The position numbers and the translations under genes are program-made. A stretch of 7,390 nucleotides of DNA from Bordetella parapertussis (lineage in GTDB: Bacteria > Pseudomonadota > Gammaproteobacteria > Burkholderiales > Burkholderiaceae_C): NCBI GenBank assembly GCA_943328885.2, contig CALQBT020000124.1:1-7390 (forward strand), written 5' to 3'. Positions 1-7,026 of this stretch are shown here, piece by piece. The notes beneath the pieces are model-generated. The model did no database searches, had not been told where the DNA came from, and saw only the letters and a program-made list of their open reading frames with translations. Position 1 is the first letter of the stretch; each line of letters opens with the position of its first letter.

Positions 1-893
1 CAGCGTGCATCGAGGCGCAGGTAGCGATCGCCGAGCCGGTCTTCCATCATCGCTTGCACATGCTGTTGCTGCACCGACACCATCGTCATGATCAGCCGCC
101 CATCGGACAACCAGCCGACTGCGCCAGCGTCCTCAGCAGGCGCCTGGCTGGGCTGGTAGCCTGCGGTCGCGGTGCCTATCGACAGCACCCGAATCCTCGC
201 TTCGTCAATGGCCATGAAATGCTGCGCCTCGTGCAGCGCCACCTGGTCGGGCGCGACCGCAAACAGCCCCCCATCGGCGTAGAGTTCATCGCCGATGCGC
301 ACGGCTGGGAAATAGGCCGGCGCAGCGCAGCTCGCCATCGTGGCATCGACAATCAGCGTCGCCTCGTCGCCCTTGGACGCCGCCACATGTGGGCTCTTGA
401 AGACCTTGGTCTGGCTGCGGCTGATGTTGACCGCCGGCAGCAGCACCGGGTGGCGCGCCTCGGACAAGGTGCGCTTGCCCAGGCGTGCGGTCAAGGCCTC
501 GCGCAGCACCTGCCCGCTGTACTTCGGACCCAACACCGATCGCGTCAGGTCCAGCAAGCGCCCCATCGCGCCGCTGGGCAGCGCCCGCGCGGAGAAAACC
601 TCGGCGCCATGCTGCTGGAACAGCTCGACGATCTCGCTCAGCGGCACTTCGAGCGCCACCGCTGCAGCCAGGATTGCGCCCACCGACGTGCCCGCGACCA
701 GGTCGAAACGCCGACCGATCGGCACGCCCACCCGCGCCTCCAGCGCTGCCAGCAACGCAGCGGTGTACAGGCCCAGAAAACCGCCCCCCGACAAGGCCAA
801 GATGCGGAACGGCGCGGCCGTCGGCCGACCCAGTGCCGCGCCAGCAGACGGCTCGACAGGTCGGGAAGCATTCTGAATTTCTGCACTGACCAC
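1..893 (-). CDS. Patatin-like phospholipase (partial, C-terminus beyond the left edge)
   Basis: Serine lipid acyl hydrolase of the patatin family, expected to cleave fatty acyl chains from phospholipids. About 297 residues are visible and no stop is reached. Counting from the GTG at 893, the glycine-rich oxyanion-hole loop (LSGGGFLGLYTA) lies at residues 34-45. The nucleophile motif GTSVG is at 68-72 with Ser70, and the catalytic Asp is Asp207 in an ADGGL motif. The Ser-Asp dyad is therefore intact. No signal peptide or membrane helix is visible, so a cytoplasmic enzyme is likely. The frame has no ATG near its start. GTG at 893 is chosen because a GGGAG lies five bases upstream (899-903); this leaves a poorly conserved lead of about 29 residues before the core. 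The loop-and-dyad layout resembles bacterial patatins that include CapV, the cyclic-nucleotide-activated phospholipase of CBASS defence, but no cyclase gene is visible here. It lies 119 bases downstream of the amidohydrolase gene on the same strand. Family assignment is firm; substrate and role are unknown. Confidence 0.9.
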   Translation of the reverse strand, partial: MVSAEIQNASRPVEPSAGAALGRPTAAPFRILALSGGGFLGLYTAALLAALEARVGVPIGRRFDLVAGTSVGAILAAAVALEVPLSEIVELFQQHGAEVFSARALPSGAMGRLLDLTRSVLGPKYSGQVLREALTARLGKRTLSEARHPVLLPAVNISRSQTKVFKSPHVAASKGDEATLIVDATMASCAAPAYFPAVRIGDELYADGGLFAVAPDQVALHEAQHFMAIDEARIRVLSIGTATAGYQPSQAPAEDAGAVGWLSDGRLIMTMVSVQQQHVQAMMEDRLGDRYLRLDAR

Positions 894-898
894 AACGG

Positions 899-903
899 CT
901 CCC
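899..903 (-). promoter_or_regulatory. Ribosome binding site of the patatin gene
   Basis: GGGAG on the minus strand, separated by five bases from the GTG at 893. It decides the start, because no ATG exists in this frame before the conserved patatin core. Confidence 0.55.
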
Positions 904-978
904 GAGTTGCTGGCCCGAACCGGCCATGGCCGTATCAGGTGCTCTCGAACCGTCGACCGCCTTGCGTGCGATCAAACC

Positions 979-995
979 CCAAGCGCAAGGCTTGG
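979..995 (-). terminator. Weak hairpin between the amidohydrolase and patatin genes
   Basis: A perfect six-base inverted repeat (CCAAGC / GCTTGG) encloses a five-base loop, 17 bases past the amidohydrolase stop codon. On the minus strand it is followed by GGTTTG, so there is no proper U-tract. It could be a weak attenuator or a chance hairpin. If it terminates, the patatin gene would need its own promoter within 894-978, where I see none. Confidence 0.25.
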
Positions 996-1012
996 CCGGC
1001 ACACCCGGGTGG

Positions 1013-2701
1013 TCAGGCGTCGAAGCGGTCCAGCACCTGCCCCGGGCCACGCTCGAGCGCGACATAGTCCTGGCCGTCATGGACCTTGACGCCGTTGACC
1101 CAGACGCCGTGCACGCCACGCGGCTCACGCACCATGCGAGAGCCGCCGCCGGGCAGGTCGAGCAGCGACTTCGGCCGCGAGATGCCCACGCTGGCCGGGT
1201 CAAACAGCAGCAGATCGGCCGGCGCACCCACCTGCAATCGGCCGCGCTCTGGAATCCGGAAACGCTGCGCCGGCTCGCTGGTGAGCCTGCGTATGCCTTC
1301 TTGCAGGCTGAACTCGCCGGTCTCGCGAACCCAATGGGCGAGAAAATACAAGCCGAAACCAGCGTCGCACATGTAGACCAGATGCGCCCCGGCGTCCGAC
1401 AGCGTGACCACGCTGGCGCGGTGCTTGAGCAGCGGCGCGACGCCCGCGTCGACGTTCTGGAACAACTTGCCGACGAAACCTGTCTTCAGGCCCTCGGCAA
1501 TCGCCAGATCGAAGAAGACATCGACCGGGTCCAGTCCTCGGCCAGCAGCGATCGCCGCCAGCGTCATGCCTTCGAGCTCGCGGTGTTCGGCCAGGGCCGC
1601 AACGCTGAGCTCGATGCGGTCCCAGTTGCCCAGAAACAGCACGCCCGCCCTGGGCTGGCGCAAGTCCTCGCGGAACTTGGCGCGGAAAGCCGGGTCGGCG
1701 TAGATCGCCGGCAGCGCCTCGGCGGCCACGCCCTTGATCGCATCGAAAGCGCTGTGGCTGAGCAGCAAGTAGGGGTCGGTGAGCTTGAAATCGAAAGACA
1801 GCGGTTGGCAGCTGCTCAGGATGTAGACCTCGTGGCCGCGGTCCAATGCCTGCCCGCAGGCCTCGTAATACGACAGCCCGAGCGCGGGCTTGGCTTCGTT
1901 GTACATCGACAACACGGTCGAGATGTAGACCGGTCGCCGGGTCCGTTCGGCGATGGCCTCCATCTTCTGCGGCGTCAACCGGGACCCGGTCGCCGACATG
2001 AACACCCCACGCCCGACCTCGCCGAGCACATCGGTCAAGCTCTGCAACTCGGCGTCGCTGGCGATCGTCGAGGGCATCGGCAGGCCGCCGTAGCCGCTGT
2101 GGTTGGGCGAAAAAGATGACGCAAAACCGATCGCCCCGGCGTCCATCGCCTCGCGCAGCAAGCGGCGCATCTCGCCGAGCTCGGCGTCGGTCGGCACCGC
2201 GCGCTCGGACCCGGCATCGCCCATCACTGCGGTTCGCAGCACCGAGTGACCGGCAAAGACCGCGGTGTTGAGGTAAGGGCCGGTGCGGCGCAGCGCCGCC
2301 ATGTACTCGGGAAAGGTCTCGAAGCTCCAATCCACGCCGGTCAGCAGCGCGTTCAAGTCCATGCCCTCGACGACCGAAAGGTTCTTCATCATGGTCTCGC
2401 GCATGCCTGCAGGACAGGGCGCGACGCCGAAACCGCAGTTGCCGATCACCGCGGTGGTCACGCCCAGTGCGGGCGACGGCGACATGGTCCGGTCCCAGGT
2501 AACCTGGGCGTCGTAATGGGTGTGCAGGTCGACGATGCCAGGCATCAACGCCAGGCCGGCAGCGTCGAGGGTTTCGCGCGCTGGCGCGCTGACCCGGCCG
2601 ATCTGCGTGATGCGGCCAGCATCGACCGCGACATCGGCCAGCACAGGCGCGTTGCCCAGGCCGTCGTAGACCTGCGCACCGCGAATCAGTAGATCGTGCA
2701 T
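1013..2701 (-). CDS. N-acyl-D-amino-acid deacylase family amidohydrolase (D-aminoacylase-like)
   Basis: Metal-dependent amidohydrolase predicted to hydrolyse the amide bond of N-acyl-D-amino acids, or a related acyl amide, giving the free amino acid and a carboxylate; expected to be cytoplasmic. The protein is 562 residues from the ATG at 2701. Features seen: the N-terminal beta-sandwich start (HDLLIRGAQVYDGLG), the metal motif DLHTHYD with His60 and His62, the cysteine of IGNCGFG (Cys89) that bridges the metals in D-aminoacylases, the segment DAGAIGFASSFSPNH, and the strand-8 motif SDAGAH with the catalytic Asp436. The C-terminus returns to the sandwich (GRLQVGAPADLLLFDP, then VWVNGVKV). The length is near that of the 560-580 residue branch rather than the roughly 480-residue classical D-aminoacylase. 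Start choice: ATG codons lie at 2704 and 2701, with GGA at 2708-2710 ending six bases before the second. A further in-frame ATG at 2728 is possible but has no visible Shine-Dalgarno. It is divergent from the oxidoreductase gene. The substrate cannot be read from sequence. Confidence 0.9.
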   Translation of the reverse strand: MHDLLIRGAQVYDGLGNAPVLADVAVDAGRITQIGRVSAPARETLDAAGLALMPGIVDLHTHYDAQVTWDRTMSPSPALGVTTAVIGNCGFGVAPCPAGMRETMMKNLSVVEGMDLNALLTGVDWSFETFPEYMAALRRTGPYLNTAVFAGHSVLRTAVMGDAGSERAVPTDAELGEMRRLLREAMDAGAIGFASSFSPNHSGYGGLPMPSTIASDAELQSLTDVLGEVGRGVFMSATGSRLTPQKMEAIAERTRRPVYISTVLSMYNEAKPALGLSYYEACGQALDRGHEVYILSSCQPLSFDFKLTDPYLLLSHSAFDAIKGVAAEALPAIYADPAFRAKFREDLRQPRAGVLFLGNWDRIELSVAALAEHRELEGMTLAAIAAGRGLDPVDVFFDLAIAEGLKTGFVGKLFQNVDAGVAPLLKHRASVVTLSDAGAHLVYMCDAGFGLYFLAHWVRETGEFSLQEGIRRLTSEPAQRFRIPERGRLQVGAPADLLLFDPASVGISRPKSLLDLPGGGSRMVREPRGVHGVWVNGVKVHDGQDYVALERGPGQVLDRFDA

Positions 2702-3142
2702 CATTTTTCCAATGTAGTTCGGGCCCATGACCCTTGGGGAGCCAGCCGGACGCCAGCACCCAGTGCCCAGCGCAGCGTGTTGCGCGAAGCTGTTGACTGT
2801 AGGGGCTTGAACGAGGCAAGGGCCAGGGGGAATGCCCTAGCTGCCCGGAGCTCGCGGGTCGATGGCCTGTTCGTTCGCGCATCGGTACGAAAGTTGCTGC
2901 CCCTTGGCGACGGGCAACACCCACCGATCCACCGCTGAACCAGATCCCGAGCCTTCTTCGCCGAGGCTGCGCAGGCTGCCGATCGACGATGGGGCCGCTT
3001 CGAAGTCCGTCGATCATTTCGACGTGTTGCCCAACTGGGCTGCCCAGCACAGCGGCGCGCAGGCGCTGCCGCTCAAGGCATGATGCGCCCGGGCCAGCCC
3101 TTGCCCCAAGATTCCCCTTGACGCTTGCCAAGCGCTGGCACC
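2702..3142. other. Divergent intergenic region
   Basis: About 440 bases separate the starts of two divergently transcribed genes, so both promoters should lie here. I could not find a convincing sigma70 -35/-10 pair on either strand. A TTGACG at 3118-3123 ends only 19 bases before the oxidoreductase ATG, too close to serve as its -35 box. The region contains several dyads: GATCGACG/CGTCGATC at 2981-3015, CTGGGC-T-GCCCAG at 3035-3047, and TGCCA/TGGCA at 3126-3140. Short open frames exist on the plus strand (2696-2938 and 2862-3083), but they show no recognisable domain or good ribosome binding site and are not called as genes. Confidence 0.6.
2981..3015. repeat. Inverted repeat, candidate operator
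   Basis: Perfect eight-base arms, GATCGACG at 2981-2988 and CGTCGATC at 3008-3015, with a 19-base spacer. The arm centres are 27 bases apart. It lies between two divergent genes, a usual place for a regulator site. No regulator gene is visible in the window, and repeats of this size arise by chance in GC-rich DNA, so the call is weak. Confidence 0.3.
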
Positions 3143-4210
3143 ATGACCCAAGCATCACTGCCGATCCGCTATCCGAGAGCCGAGCTCCAGCGCATCGTCC
3201 AGGCCTTGTTCGAGGACACCGGCCTGGAGGCCGACAAAGCCTGTTGTGTCACAGACGCCTTGATCACAGCCGACTGCATGGGCCACAGCACCCATGGCCT
3301 GGCCCTCGCGTCCTGGTACCTGGAAGCCGCGCGCAACGCGGGCATGACGCTGGTCGGCGAGCCCAGGGTGGTCAACGACCGCGGCGCCTGCGTCACCTGG
3401 GATGGCCGGCGCCTGCCGGGGGCCTGGCTGATCCGCCGTGCGATCGATCTGGCGCTTGAGCGGATCGCGCAGCACGGCGTCGTGACCGTGGCCATCGGCA
3501 ACAGCCATCACACCGGCGCGCTCGCCGTCTACCTGCCGCGGCTGACCGAGCGCGGGCTGATGGTGCAGTTGCTGAACTCAGCGCCCAGCAGCGCCGGCGT
3601 CGCGCCTTTCGGCGGCACCCGACCGGTGCTGACCCCGAACCCGCTGGCTGCCGGCATACCGACACCGGGCGCACCGATCCTGCTCGACATCAGCGCGTCG
3701 ATCACCACGCTCAACAGCGCTCGCCAGCGCATCGAGCGCGGCGAACGATTCCCCGGGCTGTGGGCGATGGACCGCGACGGCCAAGCCACCGACGACCCCG
3801 CCGCCGTCGCGCGCGGCGGCGGCAGCCTGCTGCCGGCGGGCGGACTAGACCATGGCCACAAAGGCTACGGTTGGGCGCTGCTGGCCGAAGCCCTGTCCCA
3901 GGGTCTGTCGGGCCAGGGCCGCGCCGACGAACCCAAGGGCATCACGACGGCGGTATTCCTGCAAGTGACCGACCCGGCAGCTTTTGCAGGCCTTGCAGCC
4001 TTCACGCGCCAGACCGGTTGGCTGGTCGATGCCTGTGCAGCCAGTCCGCCGCGGCCCGGCGGCCCCCCGGTTCGGCTGCCGGGCCAGCAGGCTTTCCAGT
4101 GCCAGGAACAGGCGGCCAGACTGGGCGTGCCAGTGGCTGGCGCGATCGTCCAGGCCTTGCGCCCGCTGGCCGAGGCCGGCGGGCGGGCCTGGCCTGCGCC
4201 CACGGTATGA
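3143..4210 (+). CDS. Ldh family (malate/L-lactate dehydrogenase type 2) NAD(P)-dependent oxidoreductase
   Basis: Cytoplasmic NAD(P)-dependent oxidoreductase of the Ldh_2 family, unrelated to the classical Rossmann lactate dehydrogenases. Family members act on malate, sulfolactate, ureidoglycolate, 2,3-diketogulonate or cyclic imino acids such as piperideine-2-carboxylate. The protein is 355 residues, the usual family size. Seen in order: GHSTHG at residues 47-52 with the conserved His51; GNSHHTGALAVYL from 119, the family signature with tandem histidines; APFGGTRPVLTPNPLAAGIP at 154-173, the cofactor-loop signature; and GHKGYGWALLAEAL from 238, equivalent to the conserved KGYGLA segment. Many relatives have SHGxxR near the first motif, with Arg as a substrate-carboxylate ligand; here the sequence runs THGLALASWYL, so that position is not Arg. 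The ATG at 3143 is preferred over an in-frame TTG at 3125, although neither has a clear Shine-Dalgarno. It is the only plus-strand gene in the window. The substrate is not predictable from sequence alone. Confidence 0.9.
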   Translation: MTQASLPIRYPRAELQRIVQALFEDTGLEADKACCVTDALITADCMGHSTHGLALASWYLEAARNAGMTLVGEPRVVNDRGACVTWDGRRLPGAWLIRRAIDLALERIAQHGVVTVAIGNSHHTGALAVYLPRLTERGLMVQLLNSAPSSAGVAPFGGTRPVLTPNPLAAGIPTPGAPILLDISASITTLNSARQRIERGERFPGLWAMDRDGQATDDPAAVARGGGSLLPAGGLDHGHKGYGWALLAEALSQGLSGQGRADEPKGITTAVFLQVTDPAAFAGLAAFTRQTGWLVDACAASPPRPGGPPVRLPGQQAFQCQEQAARLGVPVAGAIVQALRPLAEAGGRAWPAPTV

Positions 4211-4228
4211 AGCCGCTCTTATTTACAG
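4211..4228. other. Short AT-rich convergent gap
   Basis: Eighteen bases separate the stop codons of two convergent genes. Around it, 4219-4240 is strikingly AT-rich for this window and contains TTATTTA twice, ten bases apart (4219-4225 and 4229-4235). The second copy includes the transporter stop codon. I see no stem-loop here, so any bidirectional terminator would have to be factor-dependent. Confidence 0.4.
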
Positions 4229-5101
4229 TTATTTATTGGATTTGAAGCCGGCATACAAACCGGCGGAGATGATCAGCGCAGTGCCCAGCCAGGTGAAGAA
4301 ATCCGGAATATCGGCAAACATCAGGTAGCCCACGGCCACCGAGCCGATCATCTGCCAGTAATTGAACGGCGACACGAAGTTGGCGGGCGCGTAAGTCATC
4401 GCACGCGCCAAGCAGTAATGCCCCGAAGCGCCCAGCGCGCCCAGGCTGCCAAGCAGCAAGCAATCGACAAGCCCGGTCGGCGTGGTCCACGAAAAAGGCA
4501 CGACCAGGCTCATCAGCACAGAGCCGACCAAGGCCGAGTAGACCACCGATGTTTCCGGGCGATCCGTGCCTGCCACCCGCCGGGTCAGCAACTGGTATAT
4601 CGCATAACAGAGTGAGCTGACGACGATCAGCAGCGATGCGGGCTGGAACAGTGCAGACCCGGGTCGAACGACCACCAGCACGCCAATGAAGCCGACCGCC
4701 ACCCCCATGGCCCGCGCCGGTGTGACTTTTTCTTTCAGCATCGGTCCGGCCAGCACCATCACCAGCAGCGGGGCGATAAAGGAGATCGCCGATGCCTGGG
4801 CGATCGAGACGAATTTGATGGCCGCGAAGTACAGCGTCGTGGACGCCAGCAACATGCAAGAGCGCAGGATCTGCAACCCGGGGCGCTGGGTCTTGACGAT
4901 GTCCGGCCCGTAGCGCGGCAGCAGCACCAACAGCACCAAGATCAGATGGCCGAACGTTCGGGCCCACACCACTTGCTCGGATGAGTAGCGTTGGCTCAGC
5001 AATTTGACCAGACCGTTCATCACCGGGAAGAACGTGCAGGCCAGACACATGAACAAGACAGCCATCAGCGGACGGAAGCCAGGTTTGGAGATGTCGCTCA
5101 T
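4229..5101 (-). CDS. EamA/DMT family transporter (ten transmembrane helices)
   Basis: Inner-membrane carrier of the drug/metabolite transporter superfamily, EamA type. Such proteins usually export amino acids, their derivatives or other small metabolites, by exchange or proton coupling. The protein is 290 residues with about ten hydrophobic segments, roughly at 11-33, 44-62, 78-97, 103-120, 129-146, 154-172, 183-205, 212-230, 245-262 and 268-285. This is the two-repeat, five-plus-five layout of the family. The conserved feature at the end of the first repeat is visible as SFIAPLLVMVLAGPMLKEKV (108-127), and its counterpart in the second repeat as PFNYWQMIGSVAVGYLMFAD (245-264). The start at 5101 has no strong ribosome binding site; Met13 is an alternative that would trim the cytoplasmic N-terminus. 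It follows the acyl-CoA synthetase gene by 111 bases on the same strand and may be co-transcribed. It is convergent with the oxidoreductase, the two stops being 18 bases apart. Substrate unknown. Confidence 0.9.
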   Translation of the reverse strand: MSDISKPGFRPLMAVLFMCLACTFFPVMNGLVKLLSQRYSSEQVVWARTFGHLILVLLVLLPRYGPDIVKTQRPGLQILRSCMLLASTTLYFAAIKFVSIAQASAISFIAPLLVMVLAGPMLKEKVTPARAMGVAVGFIGVLVVVRPGSALFQPASLLIVVSSLCYAIYQLLTRRVAGTDRPETSVVYSALVGSVLMSLVVPFSWTTPTGLVDCLLLGSLGALGASGHYCLARAMTYAPANFVSPFNYWQMIGSVAVGYLMFADIPDFFTWLGTALIISAGLYAGFKSNK

Positions 5102-5212
5102 CCAGCGACGATGGGCAGGCTTGCGGACTTGGTTGGGCTGCGCGAGGGCATCGAACCCGCGCGCTGACGAGCCGCCCGCGAACGCCGATGCCTGGCCAAA
5201 GGCGTCATGGGC

Positions 5213-6820
5213 TCAGGCTGCCGCTGCATTCTGCGCGATCCTTCTGGCGGTCGGGTAGTCGGCCTTGCCGTTGCTGGCGCGCAGGACTTCGTGGGTGGCG
5301 AACACGCGCTTGGGCGTCTTGTAGCCGGCCAGCGCCTGGCGGACATGGGCGCGCAACTCGTCTTCGACCAGCGTCGCACCCTCGGCAAGGCGGACCACGC
5401 CGGTGACGGACTGACCCCACTTGTCATCGGCCAGGCCGATCACCAGCGCGTCTTCCACCGACGGATGGGTCTTGAGCGCTTCTTCGACCTCTTCCGGGAA
5501 GACTTTCTCGCCCGCCGTGTTGATGCAGGCGCTGCCGCGGCCAAGCAGGGTCAGGCTGCCGTCGGTTTCGACCACACACCAGTCGCCGGGGATCGAGTAG
5601 CGAACCCCCTCAATGACACGGAAGGTGCGCGCCGATTTCTCATCGTCCTTGTAGTAGCCGACCGGATTGGGTGGGCCGATGGCCACCATCCCGGATTTTC
5701 CGGAACCCGGCTCGACGGGCTGATCGTTCTCGTCAAAGACCTTGCAGCGGCTACCCAGCATGAACTTGGCCGTCTGGACTTCGGCATCCTTGGTCATCAA
5801 CGAAACACCCATGCCCAGCGCTTCCGACGACGAGAACCCATCGTTGAGCACCGCCCCCGGCATGTGCACCAGCAGCCCGGCCTTGACCTCCAGGCTCCAC
5901 ATCACGCCAGAGGAGATGATGACCGCGACGCTTGACAGGTCGTAGACCCCCGGCGCAGCGTTGAGCGCATTGAGCAGTGGCTTGCCAAAGGCGTCGCCGA
6001 CGATCACCAGCGTCTGCGGTCGGTGCTGGTGAGCGGCCTGAAGCATCTCGACCGGGTCGAAAGTCTGGCCCTCGAGCGTGACGACGCAGCCGCCGGCGAT
6101 CATCGCGCCCATCGCGGTCAACAAGCCCGTGCCGTGCATCAGCGGCGGTGCGGGCAGGATGCAGCCGCCAGGCCCTGCCTGCCGCGTGAACGCGGCCAGT
6201 TCTTCCAGCGTCTCGGGCACCGGGCCGAGCAGCCTGGGGCCCTGCAGCATGATCTCGCGAAGCTCATGGTGGGCCCACATCACGCCCTTGGGCATGCCGG
6301 TGGTGCCCCCGGTGTAGATGAAGAACTGGTCGTCACCCGCGCGGGCGATGCCCAGCGCATCGCCGTTGCCTTGTTGCGAGAGCTCGTCGAAAGACTCGGC
6401 AAACGGCGCGATGTCGCCTTCAGTGCCGACCTCGATCCAGGTCTTCACCTGGGGCAATCGGGGTCGGATCTCGGCCACCGCGTCGCGGAATTCCGAGGCG
6501 TAGACCACCGTCTGGGCATCGGCGTTGTCGAAGATGTACCAGACCTCCTGGGGCGTGTAGCGGTAGTTGACGTTCACATGGGTCAGGCGCGCCTTCCAAC
6601 CCGCGGCCAGCGCGAGCAGGTATTCCGGCCGATTGCGCATGTAGATCGCGATCTTGTCACCAGGCCGCGACCCGCGAGCGAGCAGCGCGCGGGCCAGCTT
6701 GTTGGTCATCTGGACCGCTTCGCCCCAGGCGATGACGCGTCGGCCGTGGATGAAGGCCGGTGCCTGCGGTGGGACTTGCGGTCCGACCGCGTCGAGGATA
6801 TCGCCGAAATTCCACTCCAT
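5213..6820 (-). CDS. AMP-forming acyl-CoA synthetase (fatty acid-CoA ligase family)
   Basis: Adenylate-forming ligase predicted to convert a carboxylic acid, ATP and CoA into acyl-CoA, AMP and pyrophosphate, feeding beta-oxidation or related catabolism in the cytoplasm. The protein is 535 residues from the ATG at 6820. Core motifs seen: the nucleotide-binding loop TGGTTGMPKG at 170-179; the A5 region DGFSSSEALGMG near 327-338, with the conserved Glu; GDW at 412-414 with the ribose-binding Asp; LLGRGSACINTAGEKVFPEE near 425-444, containing the hinge Arg and the conserved GEKVFPEE; and SNGKADY near the C-terminus with the catalytic Lys519. The enzyme should be active. The ATG at 6820 is chosen because GGGAG (6826-6830) lies five bases upstream and the protein then opens with MEWNFGDILDAVG, a start I recognise from this subfamily. 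An in-frame ATG at 6937 would add 39 residues without similar support. It is probably first in a unit with the downstream transporter. Chain-length preference is not readable; a medium, long or steroid-type acid are all possible. Confidence 0.93.
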   Translation of the reverse strand: MEWNFGDILDAVGPQVPPQAPAFIHGRRVIAWGEAVQMTNKLARALLARGSRPGDKIAIYMRNRPEYLLALAAGWKARLTHVNVNYRYTPQEVWYIFDNADAQTVVYASEFRDAVAEIRPRLPQVKTWIEVGTEGDIAPFAESFDELSQQGNGDALGIARAGDDQFFIYTGGTTGMPKGVMWAHHELREIMLQGPRLLGPVPETLEELAAFTRQAGPGGCILPAPPLMHGTGLLTAMGAMIAGGCVVTLEGQTFDPVEMLQAAHQHRPQTLVIVGDAFGKPLLNALNAAPGVYDLSSVAVIISSGVMWSLEVKAGLLVHMPGAVLNDGFSSSEALGMGVSLMTKDAEVQTAKFMLGSRCKVFDENDQPVEPGSGKSGMVAIGPPNPVGYYKDDEKSARTFRVIEGVRYSIPGDWCVVETDGSLTLLGRGSACINTAGEKVFPEEVEEALKTHPSVEDALVIGLADDKWGQSVTGVVRLAEGATLVEDELRAHVRQALAGYKTPKRVFATHEVLRASNGKADYPTARRIAQNAAAA

Positions 6821-6825
6821 CTTGT

Positions 6826-6830
6826 CTCCC
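6826..6830 (-). promoter_or_regulatory. Ribosome binding site of the acyl-CoA synthetase gene
   Basis: GGGAG on the minus strand, five bases before the ATG at 6820. It favours this start over the in-frame upstream ATG at 6937. Confidence 0.65.
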
Positions 6831-6871
6831 GTCGATGCGCCGTCTTCGGCTATTGCACACACTGGCCTCAG

Positions 6872-6895
6872 ATCGCCGAAGAGGTCGGCGGCGAT
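6872..6895. repeat. Inverted repeat upstream of the acyl-CoA synthetase
   Basis: Seven-base arms ATCGCCG (6872-6878) and CGGCGAT (6889-6895) with a ten-base spacer, about 50-75 bases upstream of the chosen start. This is a plausible place for a regulator to bind or for leader structure. No known operator consensus is recognised, and chance occurrence is possible. Confidence 0.25.
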
Positions 6896-7026
6896 TTCAA
6901 AGTTCTCGGTGATCAGCGGTTCGCGCGCATCAGGCATGGCAGTCCGGCATCGGGCTTGCGGTCGAGGTGAGGTGGGACCCGATCATGCCAGTTGCCGCCG
7001 CGCTGCTCACAAACACACGCTCGTGA

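Noticed and set aside
1002..1011. Ten-base palindrome CACCCGGGTG next to the amidohydrolase stop
   Set aside because: Too short and too common in GC-rich DNA to call an operator or terminator on its own.
926..2119. Long plus-strand open frame (397 codons) opposite the amidohydrolase
   Set aside because: It is antisense to a gene with clear family motifs, has no recognisable domain, and its composition is typical of a high-GC shadow frame.
2696..3083. Two short plus-strand open frames in the divergent region
   Set aside because: Neither gives a recognisable domain, and the first overlaps the amidohydrolase start. They are treated as chance frames, though a tiny gene cannot be fully excluded.
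1200..3158. Minus-strand open frame of 652 codons
   Set aside because: It is an alternate frame of the amidohydrolase gene extended through the intergenic region. It is rich in Arg and Ala with no domain, whereas the frame ending at 1013 carries all amidohydrolase motifs.
4208..4250. Direct repeat TGAAGCCG around the convergent stop codons
   Set aside because: Eight bases in two copies, one of them inside the end of a coding region, is within chance and suggests no element boundary.
5130..5180. tRNA-like T-arm (GGTTCGATGCC on the minus strand) between the transporter and synthetase genes
   Set aside because: The stem does not extend properly past three pairs, and no acceptor, D-arm or anticodon arm is found at the right spacing.
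6023..6970. Plus-strand open frame of 315 codons opposite the acyl-CoA synthetase
   Set aside because: It is the antisense shadow of a well-supported gene, with no motif or ribosome binding site.
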